DNA of 64,000 bases, from the NCBI RefSeq assembly GCF_014837105.1, contig NZ_JACSPO010000004.1:140124-204123 (forward strand), read 5' to 3'. Made by a program: the position numbers and the translations under genes. This DNA is from Oceanitalea stevensii (lineage in GTDB: Bacteria > Actinomycetota > Actinomycetes > Actinomycetales > Actinomycetaceae). Numbering within the stretch: the stretch's first letter is position 1; every line of letters begins with the position of its first letter. Below the pieces are notes generated by a model. It had not been told where the DNA came from. It did not search any database and was given only the letters and a program-made list of their open reading frames with translations. Positions 42,541 to 54,510 of the stretch are shown here, one piece after another.

Positions 42541-44064
42541 GTGATCAAGTTCATCCTGCGCAGGCTGGGAATATCCTCCCTCGTCCTGCTCGGTGGGTCC
42601 CTCCTGATGTTCGTCCTCACCATCAACTCGGGCGACCCTCTGTCGGACCTCCGGGAGTCGAACGACCCCAACCGCGACAACCTCATCGCCATGCGCACCG
42701 CGAACATGCGCCTGGACGATCCCTGGTACGAGCGCTACGGCGCCTGGCTGGCCGGCGTGAGCAAGTGCGTCGTCGGTTCCTGCGACCTCGGCCTCAACCG
42801 CGCGGGCATCCCGGTCATCGACCTCCTCGGCAACGCTGCCGCAGCGACCCTGCGCCTCGTCATCCTCTCGACGCTGCTCGCCATCGTCATCGGTATCGCG
42901 ATCGGCATCCTCACCGCGATCCGCCAGTACTCCGGCTTCGACTACATCGTGACGTTCTTCGCGTTCATGATGTACTCCCTGCCCGTCTTCTGGGCGGCGG
43001 TGCTCCTCAAGGAGTACGGCGCGATCCGCTTCAACGACTGGATCATCGAGCCGGACATGGCGCTGTGGCAGATCGCCGTCGTGGCCGTCGTGCTCGCCGT
43101 CATCATCGCCGGCGCCCTGGGTGGTGACGCCCGACGGCGGCTCCTCACCGGCGGCGGCACCTTCCTCTTCGTCTTCGCGGCAATGTTCTACTTCGACGCC
43201 GTCAACTGGTACCGCCAGCCGGCACTCGGCATCGCCGTCGTCGCCGTCGCCTCCATCGGCGCGGCCCTCCTCATCGTCATGCTGAGCTCGGGGCTGGGGA
43301 ACAAGAACGTCCTGTACGCCGCCCTCACCACCGTGGGCGCCGGGATCGTCTCCTACTTCGTCTTCTCGGCCCAGCTCGCCGACCCGACCTGGGGCGTGCT
43401 CTTCGGGCTCTTCGCCCTCGCGATCGTCATCGCCGTCCTCAGCGGCGCCCTGTGGGGCGGCTACTCCCGGACCATGGCGATCTGGGTGTCGGTCGCGACC
43501 GCGACCGTCATGAGCCTCGTCATCGTCGCCGACCAGGCGCTGTCGGCCTGGGCGGGCTACCTCGGCTCGGTCCGCAACGGCCGCCCGATCTCGACGATCG
43601 GGGCCGAGACCCCGAACTACGACGGCACCTTCTGGCAGGAGTTCCTCGACAAGGGCACCCAGCTGCTCCTGCCGACGATCCTCCTCACCCTCGTGTCGGT
43701 CGCCAGCTACAGCCGCTACACGCGCTCGTCCATGCTCGAGGTCCTCGAGCAGGACTACGTGCGCACCGCGCGGTCCAAGGGTCTGTCCGAGCGCGTGGTC
43801 ATCACCAAGCACGCGTTCCGCAACGCCCTCATCCCGATCACGACGATCGTCGCCTTCGACTTCGCCGGCCTCATCGGCGGCGCGGTGCTCACGGAGACGG
43901 TCTTCGGCTGGAAGGGCATGGGCGAGCTGTTCCGCACCGGCCTCGTCCAGGTGGACCCCGCACCCGTCATGGCCTTCTTCCTCGTCACCGGCACCGCCGC
44001 CGTCGTGATGAACATGCTGGCCGACATCGCCTACGCCTTCCTCGACCCCCGGATCCGACGGTGA
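42541..44064 (+). CDS. DppB-type permease with large inserted membrane region
   Basis: A 507-residue permease, about 180 residues longer than typical DppB proteins. Residues 1-167 hold the usual N-terminal half (MIKFILRRLGISSLVLLGGS, RLVILSTLLAIVIG). Residues about 346-507 hold the EAA half (DYVRTARSKGLSERVVITKHAFRNALIPITTI). Between them lies an insert of about 168-345 with roughly six extra hydrophobic segments (near 175-193, 205-220, 229-249, 256-276, 284-302 and 310-330). Both conserved halves are intact, so it is probably functional. It starts at GTG 42541. The insert's role is unknown. Confidence 0.85.
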   Translation: MIKFILRRLGISSLVLLGGSLLMFVLTINSGDPLSDLRESNDPNRDNLIAMRTANMRLDDPWYERYGAWLAGVSKCVVGSCDLGLNRAGIPVIDLLGNAAAATLRLVILSTLLAIVIGIAIGILTAIRQYSGFDYIVTFFAFMMYSLPVFWAAVLLKEYGAIRFNDWIIEPDMALWQIAVVAVVLAVIIAGALGGDARRRLLTGGGTFLFVFAAMFYFDAVNWYRQPALGIAVVAVASIGAALLIVMLSSGLGNKNVLYAALTTVGAGIVSYFVFSAQLADPTWGVLFGLFALAIVIAVLSGALWGGYSRTMAIWVSVATATVMSLVIVADQALSAWAGYLGSVRNGRPISTIGAETPNYDGTFWQEFLDKGTQLLLPTILLTLVSVASYSRYTRSSMLEVLEQDYVRTARSKGLSERVVITKHAFRNALIPITTIVAFDFAGLIGGAVLTETVFGWKGMGELFRTGLVQVDPAPVMAFFLVTGTAAVVMNMLADIAYAFLDPRIRR

Positions 44065-44116
44065 GCGCAGTGAGTGACGCAGGCACCCGTACCAGCCCCG
44101 CGACCCGGAGGCAGCG

Positions 44117-45144
44117 ATGAGAAGGTTCAGGAAGAGCAACCGGCCGGAGCACATCGTTCCGCAGCCGGGCATGCAGGGCGCCGACCCCGGCACGCTGCAG
44201 AACATCGACCAGCTCTCCGTCGAGGAGGACCTCGAGGGGAAGACGGACAAGTCCTACTCCCAGGGGCAGCTCGTCCTGCGCCGTTTCCTCCGCCACCGCG
44301 GTGCGATGGTCTCCCTGGCCGTGCTCGTGTTCATCACCGTGCTGGCCTACACCTCGATCGGCTTCGGGCCGATCCCGGGCTGGTGGAAGCACGACTACAC
44401 GATGGCCGGCACCGTCACCGACGGCGGCCGCCCCTCGCTGAGCCTGTGGCCCTTCCAGATCGGTGACCAGCCCTTCGGGCAGGACAACGTCGGCAAGGAC
44501 TACTTCGCGCTCGTCATGCGCGGCACGCAGCGGTCGCTCATCATCGCCTTCGTCGTCGGCATCGTCTCGACGGTGATCGGCACGGCGGTCGGTGCGGCGG
44601 CGGGCTACTTCCGCGGGTGGGTCGAGGCCGTGCTCATGCGCCTCACCGACCTCCTCATCGTCATCCCGCTGCTCGTCCTCGCGGCCGTCCTCGGCCAGAT
44701 CAGCGGCGGGTCGATCTGGGCCCTCGCCTTCATGCTCGGCATCGTCACGTGGACGGGCCTGGCCCGCCTCGTGCGTGGTGAGGTCCTGTCCCTGCGCGAG
44801 CGGGAGTTCGTGGCCGCGGCCCGCGCCGTCGGCACGTCGCCGCTGCGCATCATCGTCAAGCACATCCTGCCGAACACGCTCGGCACGATCATCGTGTCGG
44901 CCACGCTGTCGATCGCGGCGGCGATCCTCCTCGAGACCTCGCTGTCCTTCCTCGGCTTCGGTGTCGACGCGCCGGACACCTCCTTGGGCGTCCTCATCAA
45001 CACCTACCAGGCGTCCTTCACGTCGCGGCCCTGGCTGTTCTGGTGGCCCGGCATCTTCATCCTCGGCATCGCGCTGAGCGTGAACTTCATCGGTGACGGT
45101 CTGCGCGACGCGTTCGACCCCCGGCAGAACAGGAACAAGGACTG

Positions 45145-45145
<1 letters not shown>
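44117..45145 (+). CDS. ABC peptide transporter permease, DppC type
   Basis: A 342-residue permease with a cytosolic N-terminus and the first membrane segment near residues 65-85 (MVSLAVLVFITVLAYTSIG). The core has the EAA loop REFVAAARAVGTSPLRIIVKHILPNTLGTII and the C-terminal NFIGDGLRDAFDPR motif. It pairs with the long DppB-like permease upstream. Its stop TGA shares its A with the next ATG (TGATG), so it is coupled to the ATPase gene. Compared with the first importer's DppC, the segment before the core is longer and more polar. Confidence 0.93.
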
Positions 45146-46908
<1,763 letters not shown>

Positions 46909-46911
46909 GCC

Positions 46912-49900
46912 GTGAGGGCGCCCCGACTCCTGCTGCGGCGTGGCCGCGCACAGCGGGGCGCCCTCCTCACGCTGCTCGTCCTCACCGCCACCGTCGCCGC
47001 GATCCTCGCCGGCAGCACCGGCTACACCCGGGCCGCGGGGGTCGCCACGATCCGCGCGACCCTCACCGAGGCCGCGCCCCACGACGCCGGCGTCCAGGTG
47101 CAGACCCGGCTCGCGGACGACCCGGAGGCGCAGGACGCCGCCGTGCGCGAGACGGTCACCGCCCGCCTCGGCCCCGCGACCGACGTCTCGCGGACTCTGT
47201 GGACGGAGCCGGTCGGCGCCGGGACCGGCGGGCAGGAGCTGCGCGTCGTCCTCGCCGAGCCGCCGGCGGGGGACGGCGTCGTCGTCACCGCCGGCGAGGC
47301 GCCCGGTCCCGGCGAGGTCCTCGTGCCCGAGGAGGCCGCCGCCGAGGAGGGCCTCACGGCAGGCACCGAGCTCGTCGTCGACGGCACGACGCTCACCGTG
47401 TCCGGCACGTGGCGCACCGGGGACGAGCGCGCGTGGTTCACCGACCCGCACACCGAGGGCGCGGTCGGCCCGCTCCTCACCGACGCCGCGACGATCCGTG
47501 ACGCCGTCGGCGCGCCCTTCGTGCGCTGGACCGTCCACCCGCGCGCCGACGCGCTCACCGTGGCGGACCTCCCCGCCCTCGCCGACGGCCTCGCGGGGCT
47601 CGAGTACGCCCTCGGTGACGACGACGCCGTCGCCGTCCGTGGCCTGTCCGTCACCGGGGGCCTCGCCGCCACCGTCGACGGCCTCGCGGACGCGACCGCC
47701 ACCGCGGCGGCCGTGGGCCTCGTGCCCGTGGCGCTCCTGGGCGTCGTCTCCGTCGTCGCCCTCGTGCAGGTCGTGCGGCTCCTCGGGCAGACCCGCGCCC
47801 GGGAGACCGAGATCCTCGTCGCCCGCGGGGCGGCGGCCCGGCAGGTCACGGTGTGGGCGGCCGCCGAGCTCGCGGTTGTCGCGCTCGTCGGTGGTGCTGT
47901 CGGCACGGTCGTGGCCGCCGTCGTCGTCGAACGGCTCGACGGCGGGGAGGCGCAGCGCGGGGTCGTCGTCGCGACGGGCGCCGTCGTCGCCGTTCTCACC
48001 GTCGTCACCGGGACGGTCGTGGCGGGCCTGCACGCGCGCGGCATCGCCCGCCGGATGGTCGCCGACCGCTCCGGCCGGCTGCGCGGCGCGGCGGCCGCCG
48101 GCACGGTCGTGCTCACCGGCGCCGCGGCCGCCCTCTCCGCCTGGCAGCTGCTGCGGCACGGCACCCCGCTCATCGACGACGGCGGCGCGGACGTCCTCGC
48201 CGTCGTGTCCCTCGGGGCGGTGCTCGCCTTCCTCGCGGTGCTCGCGCTCGCCCTGCTCGGCCCGCTCACCCGCGCCTCGGCCCGGGCGGGGGAGCGGGGA
48301 CGCGGCCTGCCCGGCGTCCTCGCCGCCCGCCAGGTCTCCCGCCGCGTGCGCGCCTACGCCGTGCCGCTCGTGCTCGTCGTCCTGGCCGTCGGCACGACGA
48401 CCGTCGCCGCCTCCTTCGCCGGGGCCACCGCCGTGCAGCGCGACCACGTCGCGGCCCTCGCCACCGGCACCGACGTGCGCGTCACCGTCCCCGCCGGGGC
48501 CGGCGGCCCGGCCCCGCAGGCGGCCCTCTCCGCGCAGCCCTACCGGGAGATCGCCGGCGTCCGGGGCGCGGGGACCGTGCTGCGGGGCACGGGCACCTTC
48601 GGCGAGCTGCCCCTCGTCGTCACGGCCCTGGACACCACGCGGCTCGAGGAGGTCGCGCGCGTCCCCGGGGGCGCCGTCGCCGGCCTCGCGCCCGCGCCGT
48701 CGGGAGTGGTGCTGCCGGCCGGGGCGCGGACGCTCGACCTCACCGTCCGGGCCCAGCTGGGGCTGCCGCCGGGGGCGCTGGAGGCGGAGGAGGAGCTCGT
48801 CGCCTCGGACCGCGAGTACTACCTCGAGGTCCTGGGGGTCCCCGAGGAGGAGGTCGACGCGCTGCTCGCCGCGGATCGGGCACGGCGGCGGGAGGGCGAC
48901 CACGGCCTCGGGCTCACGCTGTGGGTGGCCGACGCGGACGGTGGCCTGAGCGCGCTCGACGCCGGACGGCTGCCGGCCGACCCCTTCGGCGACGACGGGC
49001 TGCTCGGACCCGGGCCCACCGAGCACACGCTGCGGCTGGAGCTGCCCGACGCGGGGGAGTACCGGCTCGCCGCGCTCGACCTCGCCGCCACCGGCCCGGC
49101 CCTCGGCTACGAGCTGTCCGTGGAGGTCATCGGCCTCACCGCCGACGGCACCGACGTCGACCTCGGGACCGCGCCCTGGGCGCAGGCCCCGGCCACCCCC
49201 GGCCTCGAGCCGCTGGGCACGGTGGGCGCGCGGGGCGCGTTCGAGGGCGACGTCGAGGTCCGCCTCCTGCCCGACGGCGGTGCGGGGCCGGTCCCCGCGG
49301 CCGTCACCTCCCCCCTCGCCTCGGCTGCCGACCTCGAGGTGGGGGACGCGGCCACCGTCGTGCTGGGCGGGACCGCCGTCGACCTCGAGGTGCGCACCGT
49401 CGTCGGCGCAGTGCCCGGCGGCCTGGAGGAGGACGCCGTCCTCGTCGACCTCGCCGCGCTCGGCGCCCACGTCCTCGGCCGCGCGGAGCGTCCGGTGCTC
49501 CCCGGCCAGGTCTGGCTCACCCTCGAGGAGGATGCCGACCCCACCCAGGTGGCCGCGGAGGCCGGCGCGCTCGCCGGCAGGGAGGCCACCGTCGAGGTGG
49601 CCGGGGAGAACCTCACCGACTCCGCCGGCTCCGTGCGCCACACCTTCTGGATCGTCGCCGCGGGCGCCGCGCTCCTCGCCCTCACCGGGGTGGCCGCCGT
49701 CGTCCTCGCCCTCGCCCGGGAACGTCGCAGCGAGGTCGTCGTGCTGCGCGCGCTCGGCGTGCCGCCCGCGGTGCAGGCCCGCACCCGGGTGGCCGAGCTG
49801 CTCGGCGTGGGCGGGCTCGGCGTCGTCCTCGGCGTCCTTGCCGGCTGGGCGGCCTCGGTGCTGCTCGTGCCCACCCTCGCCCGGGCCGCCGCGACCCAGC

Positions 49901-50055
49901 CCTCCCCGCTGCCCCTCGGCGGGCGGCTCGACGTCCTGCCGGGGCTCGCGGTGCTCGTCGTCCTCGTCGGCGGCCTGGGCGTCGTCGCCGCCGTGCTCGG
50001 TGCCCGGGTGCGGGCGCAGGCGCTGGACGCCGAGTACCGGGAGGAGGTGCGGTGA
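46912..50055 (+). CDS. Large FtsX/MacB-like permease, first of a pair
   Basis: A 1047-residue membrane protein. An N-terminal membrane segment (about 18-36) is followed by a periplasmic domain, then FtsX-type segments with VVALVQVVRLLGQTRARETEILVARGAAARQV near 260-300. A second periplasmic domain precedes a C-terminal FtsX core (about 910-1035, with RSEVVVLRALGVPPAVQARTRVAELLGVG). This is the large FtsX-like architecture seen in actinobacterial exporters or lipoprotein-handling systems. It starts at GTG 46912 and overlaps the next permease by GTGA. The partner ATPases are probably those at 54.5-56.3 kb. Confidence 0.87.
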   Translation: MRAPRLLLRRGRAQRGALLTLLVLTATVAAILAGSTGYTRAAGVATIRATLTEAAPHDAGVQVQTRLADDPEAQDAAVRETVTARLGPATDVSRTLWTEPVGAGTGGQELRVVLAEPPAGDGVVVTAGEAPGPGEVLVPEEAAAEEGLTAGTELVVDGTTLTVSGTWRTGDERAWFTDPHTEGAVGPLLTDAATIRDAVGAPFVRWTVHPRADALTVADLPALADGLAGLEYALGDDDAVAVRGLSVTGGLAATVDGLADATATAAAVGLVPVALLGVVSVVALVQVVRLLGQTRARETEILVARGAAARQVTVWAAAELAVVALVGGAVGTVVAAVVVERLDGGEAQRGVVVATGAVVAVLTVVTGTVVAGLHARGIARRMVADRSGRLRGAAAAGTVVLTGAAAALSAWQLLRHGTPLIDDGGADVLAVVSLGAVLAFLAVLALALLGPLTRASARAGERGRGLPGVLAARQVSRRVRAYAVPLVLVVLAVGTTTVAASFAGATAVQRDHVAALATGTDVRVTVPAGAGGPAPQAALSAQPYREIAGVRGAGTVLRGTGTFGELPLVVTALDTTRLEEVARVPGGAVAGLAPAPSGVVLPAGARTLDLTVRAQLGLPPGALEAEEELVASDREYYLEVLGVPEEEVDALLAADRARRREGDHGLGLTLWVADADGGLSALDAGRLPADPFGDDGLLGPGPTEHTLRLELPDAGEYRLAALDLAATGPALGYELSVEVIGLTADGTDVDLGTAPWAQAPATPGLEPLGTVGARGAFEGDVEVRLLPDGGAGPVPAAVTSPLASAADLEVGDAATVVLGGTAVDLEVRTVVGAVPGGLEEDAVLVDLAALGAHVLGRAERPVLPGQVWLTLEEDADPTQVAAEAGALAGREATVEVAGENLTDSAGSVRHTFWIVAAGAALLALTGVAAVVLALARERRSEVVVLRALGVPPAVQARTRVAELLGVGGLGVVLGVLAGWAASVLLVPTLARAAATQPSPLPLGGRLDVLPGLAVLVVLVGGLGVVAAVLGARVRAQALDAEYREEVR

Positions 50056-52844
50056 GGGGTCTCCTCGGTCTCGCGCGCCGCCAGGCCACCGCCCACCGCG
50101 CGGTGCCGGTCGCGCTCGCGCTCCTCGTCCTTCTCGTCGCCGGGGTCGTCACCGCGTGGCCGCGCCTGCTCGCCGGCGTCGACGACCGCCAGGTCACCCA
50201 CGAGATCGCCGCGACGAGCCCGCTGTCCCGCGACGTCGTCGGCGTCCTGCCCACGGAGTGGCCCCGGCTGGACCCGCCGCCCCCCGGCTCCACGCCCTAC
50301 CCGCCGGAGGTCGAGGAGAACGTCGGGGGCGTCCACGTCGCGCTCGAGGAGCTGCGCGCCGCCCAGCCGGAGCCGCTGCGCACGCTGCTCGGCGAGCCGA
50401 GCTTCTCGCTGCAGAGCCAGCCCGCGGAGATCGCGCCCCCGCCCGACCCGGTCATCGGCCGGCAGTGGCTCCACCTCAGCGTCGACCCGCAGCTCGCCGA
50501 CCGGGTGACGCTCACCGACGGTCGCTGGCCCGAGGTGCCCGCCCCCGTCGACCCCTTCGCCGGGCTCACCGACGCCGAGCGCATGACCCTCTCCCTGGAC
50601 GAGGAGGCCGCGCTCGTCGACGCCGCCATCGCGGCCAGCGGGCCGCTGGAGCTCGTCCTGTCCGCGCCCGCGGCCGAGGTGCTCGAGTGGGAGGTCGGCA
50701 CCGAGCGGCGCTTCGCCGGCAACACCGTCCCGGCGCTGCTCACCGGCACCTACGAGGTCGACGACCCCGGCGCGGACTACTGGGACCACAACCTGTACTC
50801 GGTCGAGCCGCACGTCGTCGACGACCTCAACATCGGCACCTCGGCGACCGCCGCCGCCTACCTCGACCCCGCCTGGGACGGGCGGCTCCCGCCGGGCTTC
50901 CCCGTCCACGTCGCCAGCTTCCGCACCCAGATGTGGTTCCCCGTCGCCGTCGGGGCGCTGACGGCCGACGACGTCGACGCCGCGGCGGCCCAGCTCGTCC
51001 GGTTCACGACGCCCCAGCCGCTGGGCGAGGCCGGCGAGCTCGGCCCGGCGCCGGAGGTCCGCTTCGCCAGCGGGCTGGGCGAGGTGCTCGACCGGGTCCA
51101 GCAGCAGCAGGCGGTGACGTCCACCGTGCTCACGGTCATCGCGGCCGGCCCGCTCGGGGTGACCCTCGCCGTGCTCCTCCTGGCCGCGCGGCTGCTCGTC
51201 GCACGCCGCCGGCCCGGACTGGCTCTCCTGTCCGCGCGCGGCGGCTCGGGGTGGCAGCTGCGCGCGATGCTTGCGCTCGAGGGGTTCGTCCTCGGTGTGC
51301 CGGCGGCCGCGGCCGGCGCGCTGCTCGCCGTCCTCGTCCTGCCGGGCCGCACGGCACCCGCCGACCTCGCCGTCACCGGCGCCGTCGCCGTCGTGCCCGC
51401 CGTCATGCTCGCCGCGAGCACCTCCCCCCGCGGTCTGCGGGAGGGGCGCGCGGACCTCGGCGGCCGGTCCGGACGCTGGCGGTGGGTCGCCGAGGTGGTG
51501 CTGCTCGCCCTCACCGCCGTCGCCGTCGTCCTCCTCGTCCAGCGCGGCGTCGTGCCCGGGACCGGGGAGACCGACGTCCTCCTCACCGGGGTGCCGCTGC
51601 TGCTGTCCGCGGCCACCTGCGTCGTCGTCCTGCGCGTGTACCCGCTGCCGGTCCGGGCGCTGGCGGGGGTGCTGCGCCGCCGTCGCGGGCTCACGTCCTT
51701 CCTCGGCTCGGCGCGCGCGGTCCGTGACCCCTCCGGCGGCCTCGTCCCTGCCGTCGCGCTCGTCATCGGCGTCTCCGTCGCGATGTTCTCCGCCGTCCTC
51801 GGCTCGACGATCGGCACCGGTGTGCAGGCGACGGCGTGGCAGTCGGTGGGCGCCGACCTGCGCCTGTCCGGCCCGATCATCGACGAGGACCAGGCCGCCG
51901 CGATCGCCGGCGTGCAGGGGGTCGCCGAGGTGGCGACGATCGGCGACGCCGGCACCGTCAGCGTGTCGGGGGAGCGGCTGGACCTCGCCGTCGCCGACCT
52001 CGCCGCCGTGCGCGACGTCCAGGCCGACGGCGTGGGGATCGACCGCCTCCCCGCGGACCTGCCCACCGCCGCGGGCGACGCGGTCCCGGCCGTGCTGTCC
52101 GCGGAGGCGGTCGAGGCGCTCGGGGCGGGCGTCGGGGACACCCTCCAGGCCGCCGTCGGGGACGGGGTCACGCTCGAGGTGGTCGGCACGGTCGAGCGGC
52201 TGGCCGGCGCGGGCACCACCGGGGACGTCGTCGTCGACGCCGCCGCCTTCACCGCAGCCACCGAGCGGACCGTGCTCCCGCGCATCGCCCTCGTCGACGT
52301 CGCCGACGGCGAGGACCCGACGGCGGTGCTCGAGCGCGTCCGCGAGGTGGAGCCCGTCGCCCTCGCCCAGAACCCGGCGGGCGACGCGAGCGGCTTCCTC
52401 TCCTCCCCGATGGCCGGGGGGATGAACGCGGCGCTGACGGTCGCCGTCGTCCTCAGCCTGGCGCTCGTCGTCGTCGCCGTCGTCATGACCCAGCTCGTGG
52501 GCGCCCCCGCACGTGCGCGGCTGCTCGCGGTGCTGCGCACGCTCGGGCTGGACCGGCGGGGCGCCCGCGGGATCGTCGCCTGGGAGCTCGTGCCGCTGGC
52601 CGTCGTGTCGGTGCTCGCCGGCGGCCTGCTCGGCGTCCTCGTGCCGTGGGTCGTGCTCGGGAGGATGGACCTGCGGGCGCTCACCGGCGGCGAGGAGCAG
52701 CCCGGGCTGGTCGTCGACCCGCTCGTCGTCGGCGGGGTGCTGGGCGGGATCCTCCTCGTCACGGCGCTGGCGGTGCTCGTCTCCACCGTGGTGAGCAGCC
52801 GGGCCGACGTCGCGAGCGAGCTGCGGATGGGCGAGGAGACCTGA
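50052..52844 (+). CDS. Large FtsX/MacB-like permease, second of a pair
   Basis: A 930-residue permease that begins directly at the GTG overlapping the first permease's stop. It has an N-terminal membrane anchor (about 16-38), a large soluble domain (about 45-340), four middle segments (VTSTVLTVIAAGPLGVTLAVLLLAA onward) and a C-terminal FtsX core (ALVVVAVVMTQLVG, LRTLGLDRRGARGIVAWELVPLAVVSVL). It probably heterodimerises with the first permease. The stop is followed by 75 bp with a GGGGAGGAG before putP, so readthrough to putP is possible. Confidence 0.87.
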   Translation: MRGLLGLARRQATAHRAVPVALALLVLLVAGVVTAWPRLLAGVDDRQVTHEIAATSPLSRDVVGVLPTEWPRLDPPPPGSTPYPPEVEENVGGVHVALEELRAAQPEPLRTLLGEPSFSLQSQPAEIAPPPDPVIGRQWLHLSVDPQLADRVTLTDGRWPEVPAPVDPFAGLTDAERMTLSLDEEAALVDAAIAASGPLELVLSAPAAEVLEWEVGTERRFAGNTVPALLTGTYEVDDPGADYWDHNLYSVEPHVVDDLNIGTSATAAAYLDPAWDGRLPPGFPVHVASFRTQMWFPVAVGALTADDVDAAAAQLVRFTTPQPLGEAGELGPAPEVRFASGLGEVLDRVQQQQAVTSTVLTVIAAGPLGVTLAVLLLAARLLVARRRPGLALLSARGGSGWQLRAMLALEGFVLGVPAAAAGALLAVLVLPGRTAPADLAVTGAVAVVPAVMLAASTSPRGLREGRADLGGRSGRWRWVAEVVLLALTAVAVVLLVQRGVVPGTGETDVLLTGVPLLLSAATCVVVLRVYPLPVRALAGVLRRRRGLTSFLGSARAVRDPSGGLVPAVALVIGVSVAMFSAVLGSTIGTGVQATAWQSVGADLRLSGPIIDEDQAAAIAGVQGVAEVATIGDAGTVSVSGERLDLAVADLAAVRDVQADGVGIDRLPADLPTAAGDAVPAVLSAEAVEALGAGVGDTLQAAVGDGVTLEVVGTVERLAGAGTTGDVVVDAAAFTAATERTVLPRIALVDVADGEDPTAVLERVREVEPVALAQNPAGDASGFLSSPMAGGMNAALTVAVVLSLALVVVAVVMTQLVGAPARARLLAVLRTLGLDRRGARGIVAWELVPLAVVSVLAGGLLGVLVPWVVLGRMDLRALTGGEEQPGLVVDPLVVGGVLGGILLVTALAVLVSTVVSSRADVASELRMGEET

Positions 52845-52919
52845 CCCGGCGGGCTGGGACGGGCGTGTCTGTGGCGCATGCCACACTGGGCGGACAGTGC
52901 TCTCGGGGAGGAGACGACG

Positions 52920-54425
52920 ATGTCTGACCGCACCTACCAGCTCATCGCGCTCGTCGCGTACTTCGTGGCGATGCTCGCGATCGGCTACTACGCCTACCGC
53001 CGCACCAGCGGCCACGAGGACTACATGCTCGGCGGGCGCCGCCTGTCGCCCACGACGGCGGCGCTCAGCGCCGGCGCCTCCGACATGTCCGGCTGGCTCA
53101 TGATGGGCCTGCCGGGCGCGATCTACGTCAGCGGGCTCATCGAGGGCTGGATCGCCGTCGGGCTCACCATCGGCGCCTACCTCAACTGGCGCCTGGTCGC
53201 ACCGCGGCTGCGCTCGTACACGGAGACGGCGAAGAACTCGATCACGATCCCGAGCTTCTTCGAGAACCGCCTGCACGACACCTCACGGTCGCTGCGGGTC
53301 GCCTCCGGCGCCATCGTCCTCGTGTTCTTCACCTTCTACGTCTCGTCGATGATGGTCGCCGGCGGGGTGTTCTTCGAGGTCGCCTTCGGCACGTCCTACC
53401 GGACGGGCATGCTCATCGTCGCCGGGGTCACGCTGGCCTACACGCTCATCGGCGGATTCCTCGGCGCCTCCCTGACCGACGTCGTCCAGGGGACGATGAT
53501 GATGGTCGCGCTCATCATGGTGCCCATCGTCGTGCTCGTCTCGCTCGGCGGGGTGGGGGAGGCGCTCGAGGGGATCCGCGAGGTCGATCCCGCCCGCCTG
53601 TCGCCGCTGGCGGGCGAGGGCGTCACCGGGGCGTCGGTCGTGGGCGTCGTCTCGGCGCTCGCGTGGGGCCTGGGCTACTTCGGCCAGCCCCACATCATCG
53701 TGCGCTTCATGGCGATGCGGGACGCGCTCTCGGCCGGCCGGGCGCGGCGGATCGGGATCAGCTGGATGGTCATCTCGCTCGTCGGCGCGGTGGTGACCGG
53801 CCTGCTCGGCATCGCCTACGTCAACCGGATCGGCCTGGACCTCAGTGACCCCGAGCAGATCGTGCTGGCACTGTCCCAGGCCCTGCTCCACCCGCTGCTC
53901 GTCGGGGCGATCTTCGCCGCCGCGCTCGCCGCGATCATGAGCACCGTCTCGAGCCAGCTCATCGTGTGCTCCTCGGCCTTCGTCGAGGACCTCTACCGGA
54001 TCGTCAGGAAGGACGCCTCGCCGCGGCAGCTCGTCGTCCTCGGGCGCGTGGCCGTGCTCGCGGTGGCGGTCATCGCCACGGTCCTCGCGCTCAACCCCGC
54101 CGACACCATCCTCAATCTCGTCGCCTTCGCGTGGGCCGGCTTCGGTGCCTCCTTCGGCCCGGCGATCCTCCTCAGCCTCTTCTGGCGCCGGCTCACCACC
54201 TGGGGCGCGCTCGCGGGCATGGTGACCGGCGCGGTGACGGTCATCCTGTGGAAGCAGTTCGGGCCGGAGATCTTCGGGGCGACGCTGTACGAGATCGTGC
54301 CGGGCTTCCTGGCCAACCTGCTCGTCGCGGTCGTCGTCAGCAGGCGCACCTACAAGCCCGACGAGGAGATGGAGCGGGAGTTCACGGCGGCGGCCCAGGG
54401 GGCGAGGCGGGCCCCGGCGGTGTAG
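52920..54425 (+). CDS. putP: Sodium/proline symporter
   Basis: A 501-residue sodium:solute symporter with about thirteen membrane segments. GGRRLSPTTAALSAGASDMSGWLMMGLPGAIY contains the sodium-site and proline-site residues of PutP. AWGLGYFGQPHIIVRFMA and the LAAIMSTVSSQLIVCSSAF segment are also family hallmarks. It would import proline with sodium, supplying putA upstream. ATG 52920 was chosen over an upstream start because GGGGAGGAG is at the right distance and the family starts here. It lies between the FtsX permease pair and two ATPase genes. Confidence 0.94.
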   Translation: MSDRTYQLIALVAYFVAMLAIGYYAYRRTSGHEDYMLGGRRLSPTTAALSAGASDMSGWLMMGLPGAIYVSGLIEGWIAVGLTIGAYLNWRLVAPRLRSYTETAKNSITIPSFFENRLHDTSRSLRVASGAIVLVFFTFYVSSMMVAGGVFFEVAFGTSYRTGMLIVAGVTLAYTLIGGFLGASLTDVVQGTMMMVALIMVPIVVLVSLGGVGEALEGIREVDPARLSPLAGEGVTGASVVGVVSALAWGLGYFGQPHIIVRFMAMRDALSAGRARRIGISWMVISLVGAVVTGLLGIAYVNRIGLDLSDPEQIVLALSQALLHPLLVGAIFAAALAAIMSTVSSQLIVCSSAFVEDLYRIVRKDASPRQLVVLGRVAVLAVAVIATVLALNPADTILNLVAFAWAGFGASFGPAILLSLFWRRLTTWGALAGMVTGAVTVILWKQFGPEIFGATLYEIVPGFLANLLVAVVVSRRTYKPDEEMEREFTAAAQGARRAPAV

Positions 54426-54510
54426 CCCGCCACGCGGACCGGCACGGTGGGCACGCGCGCGGTGAGACGATGGCGCCTGCGACCGGCCGGACGACAGTGA
54501 CGAGGTGCGC

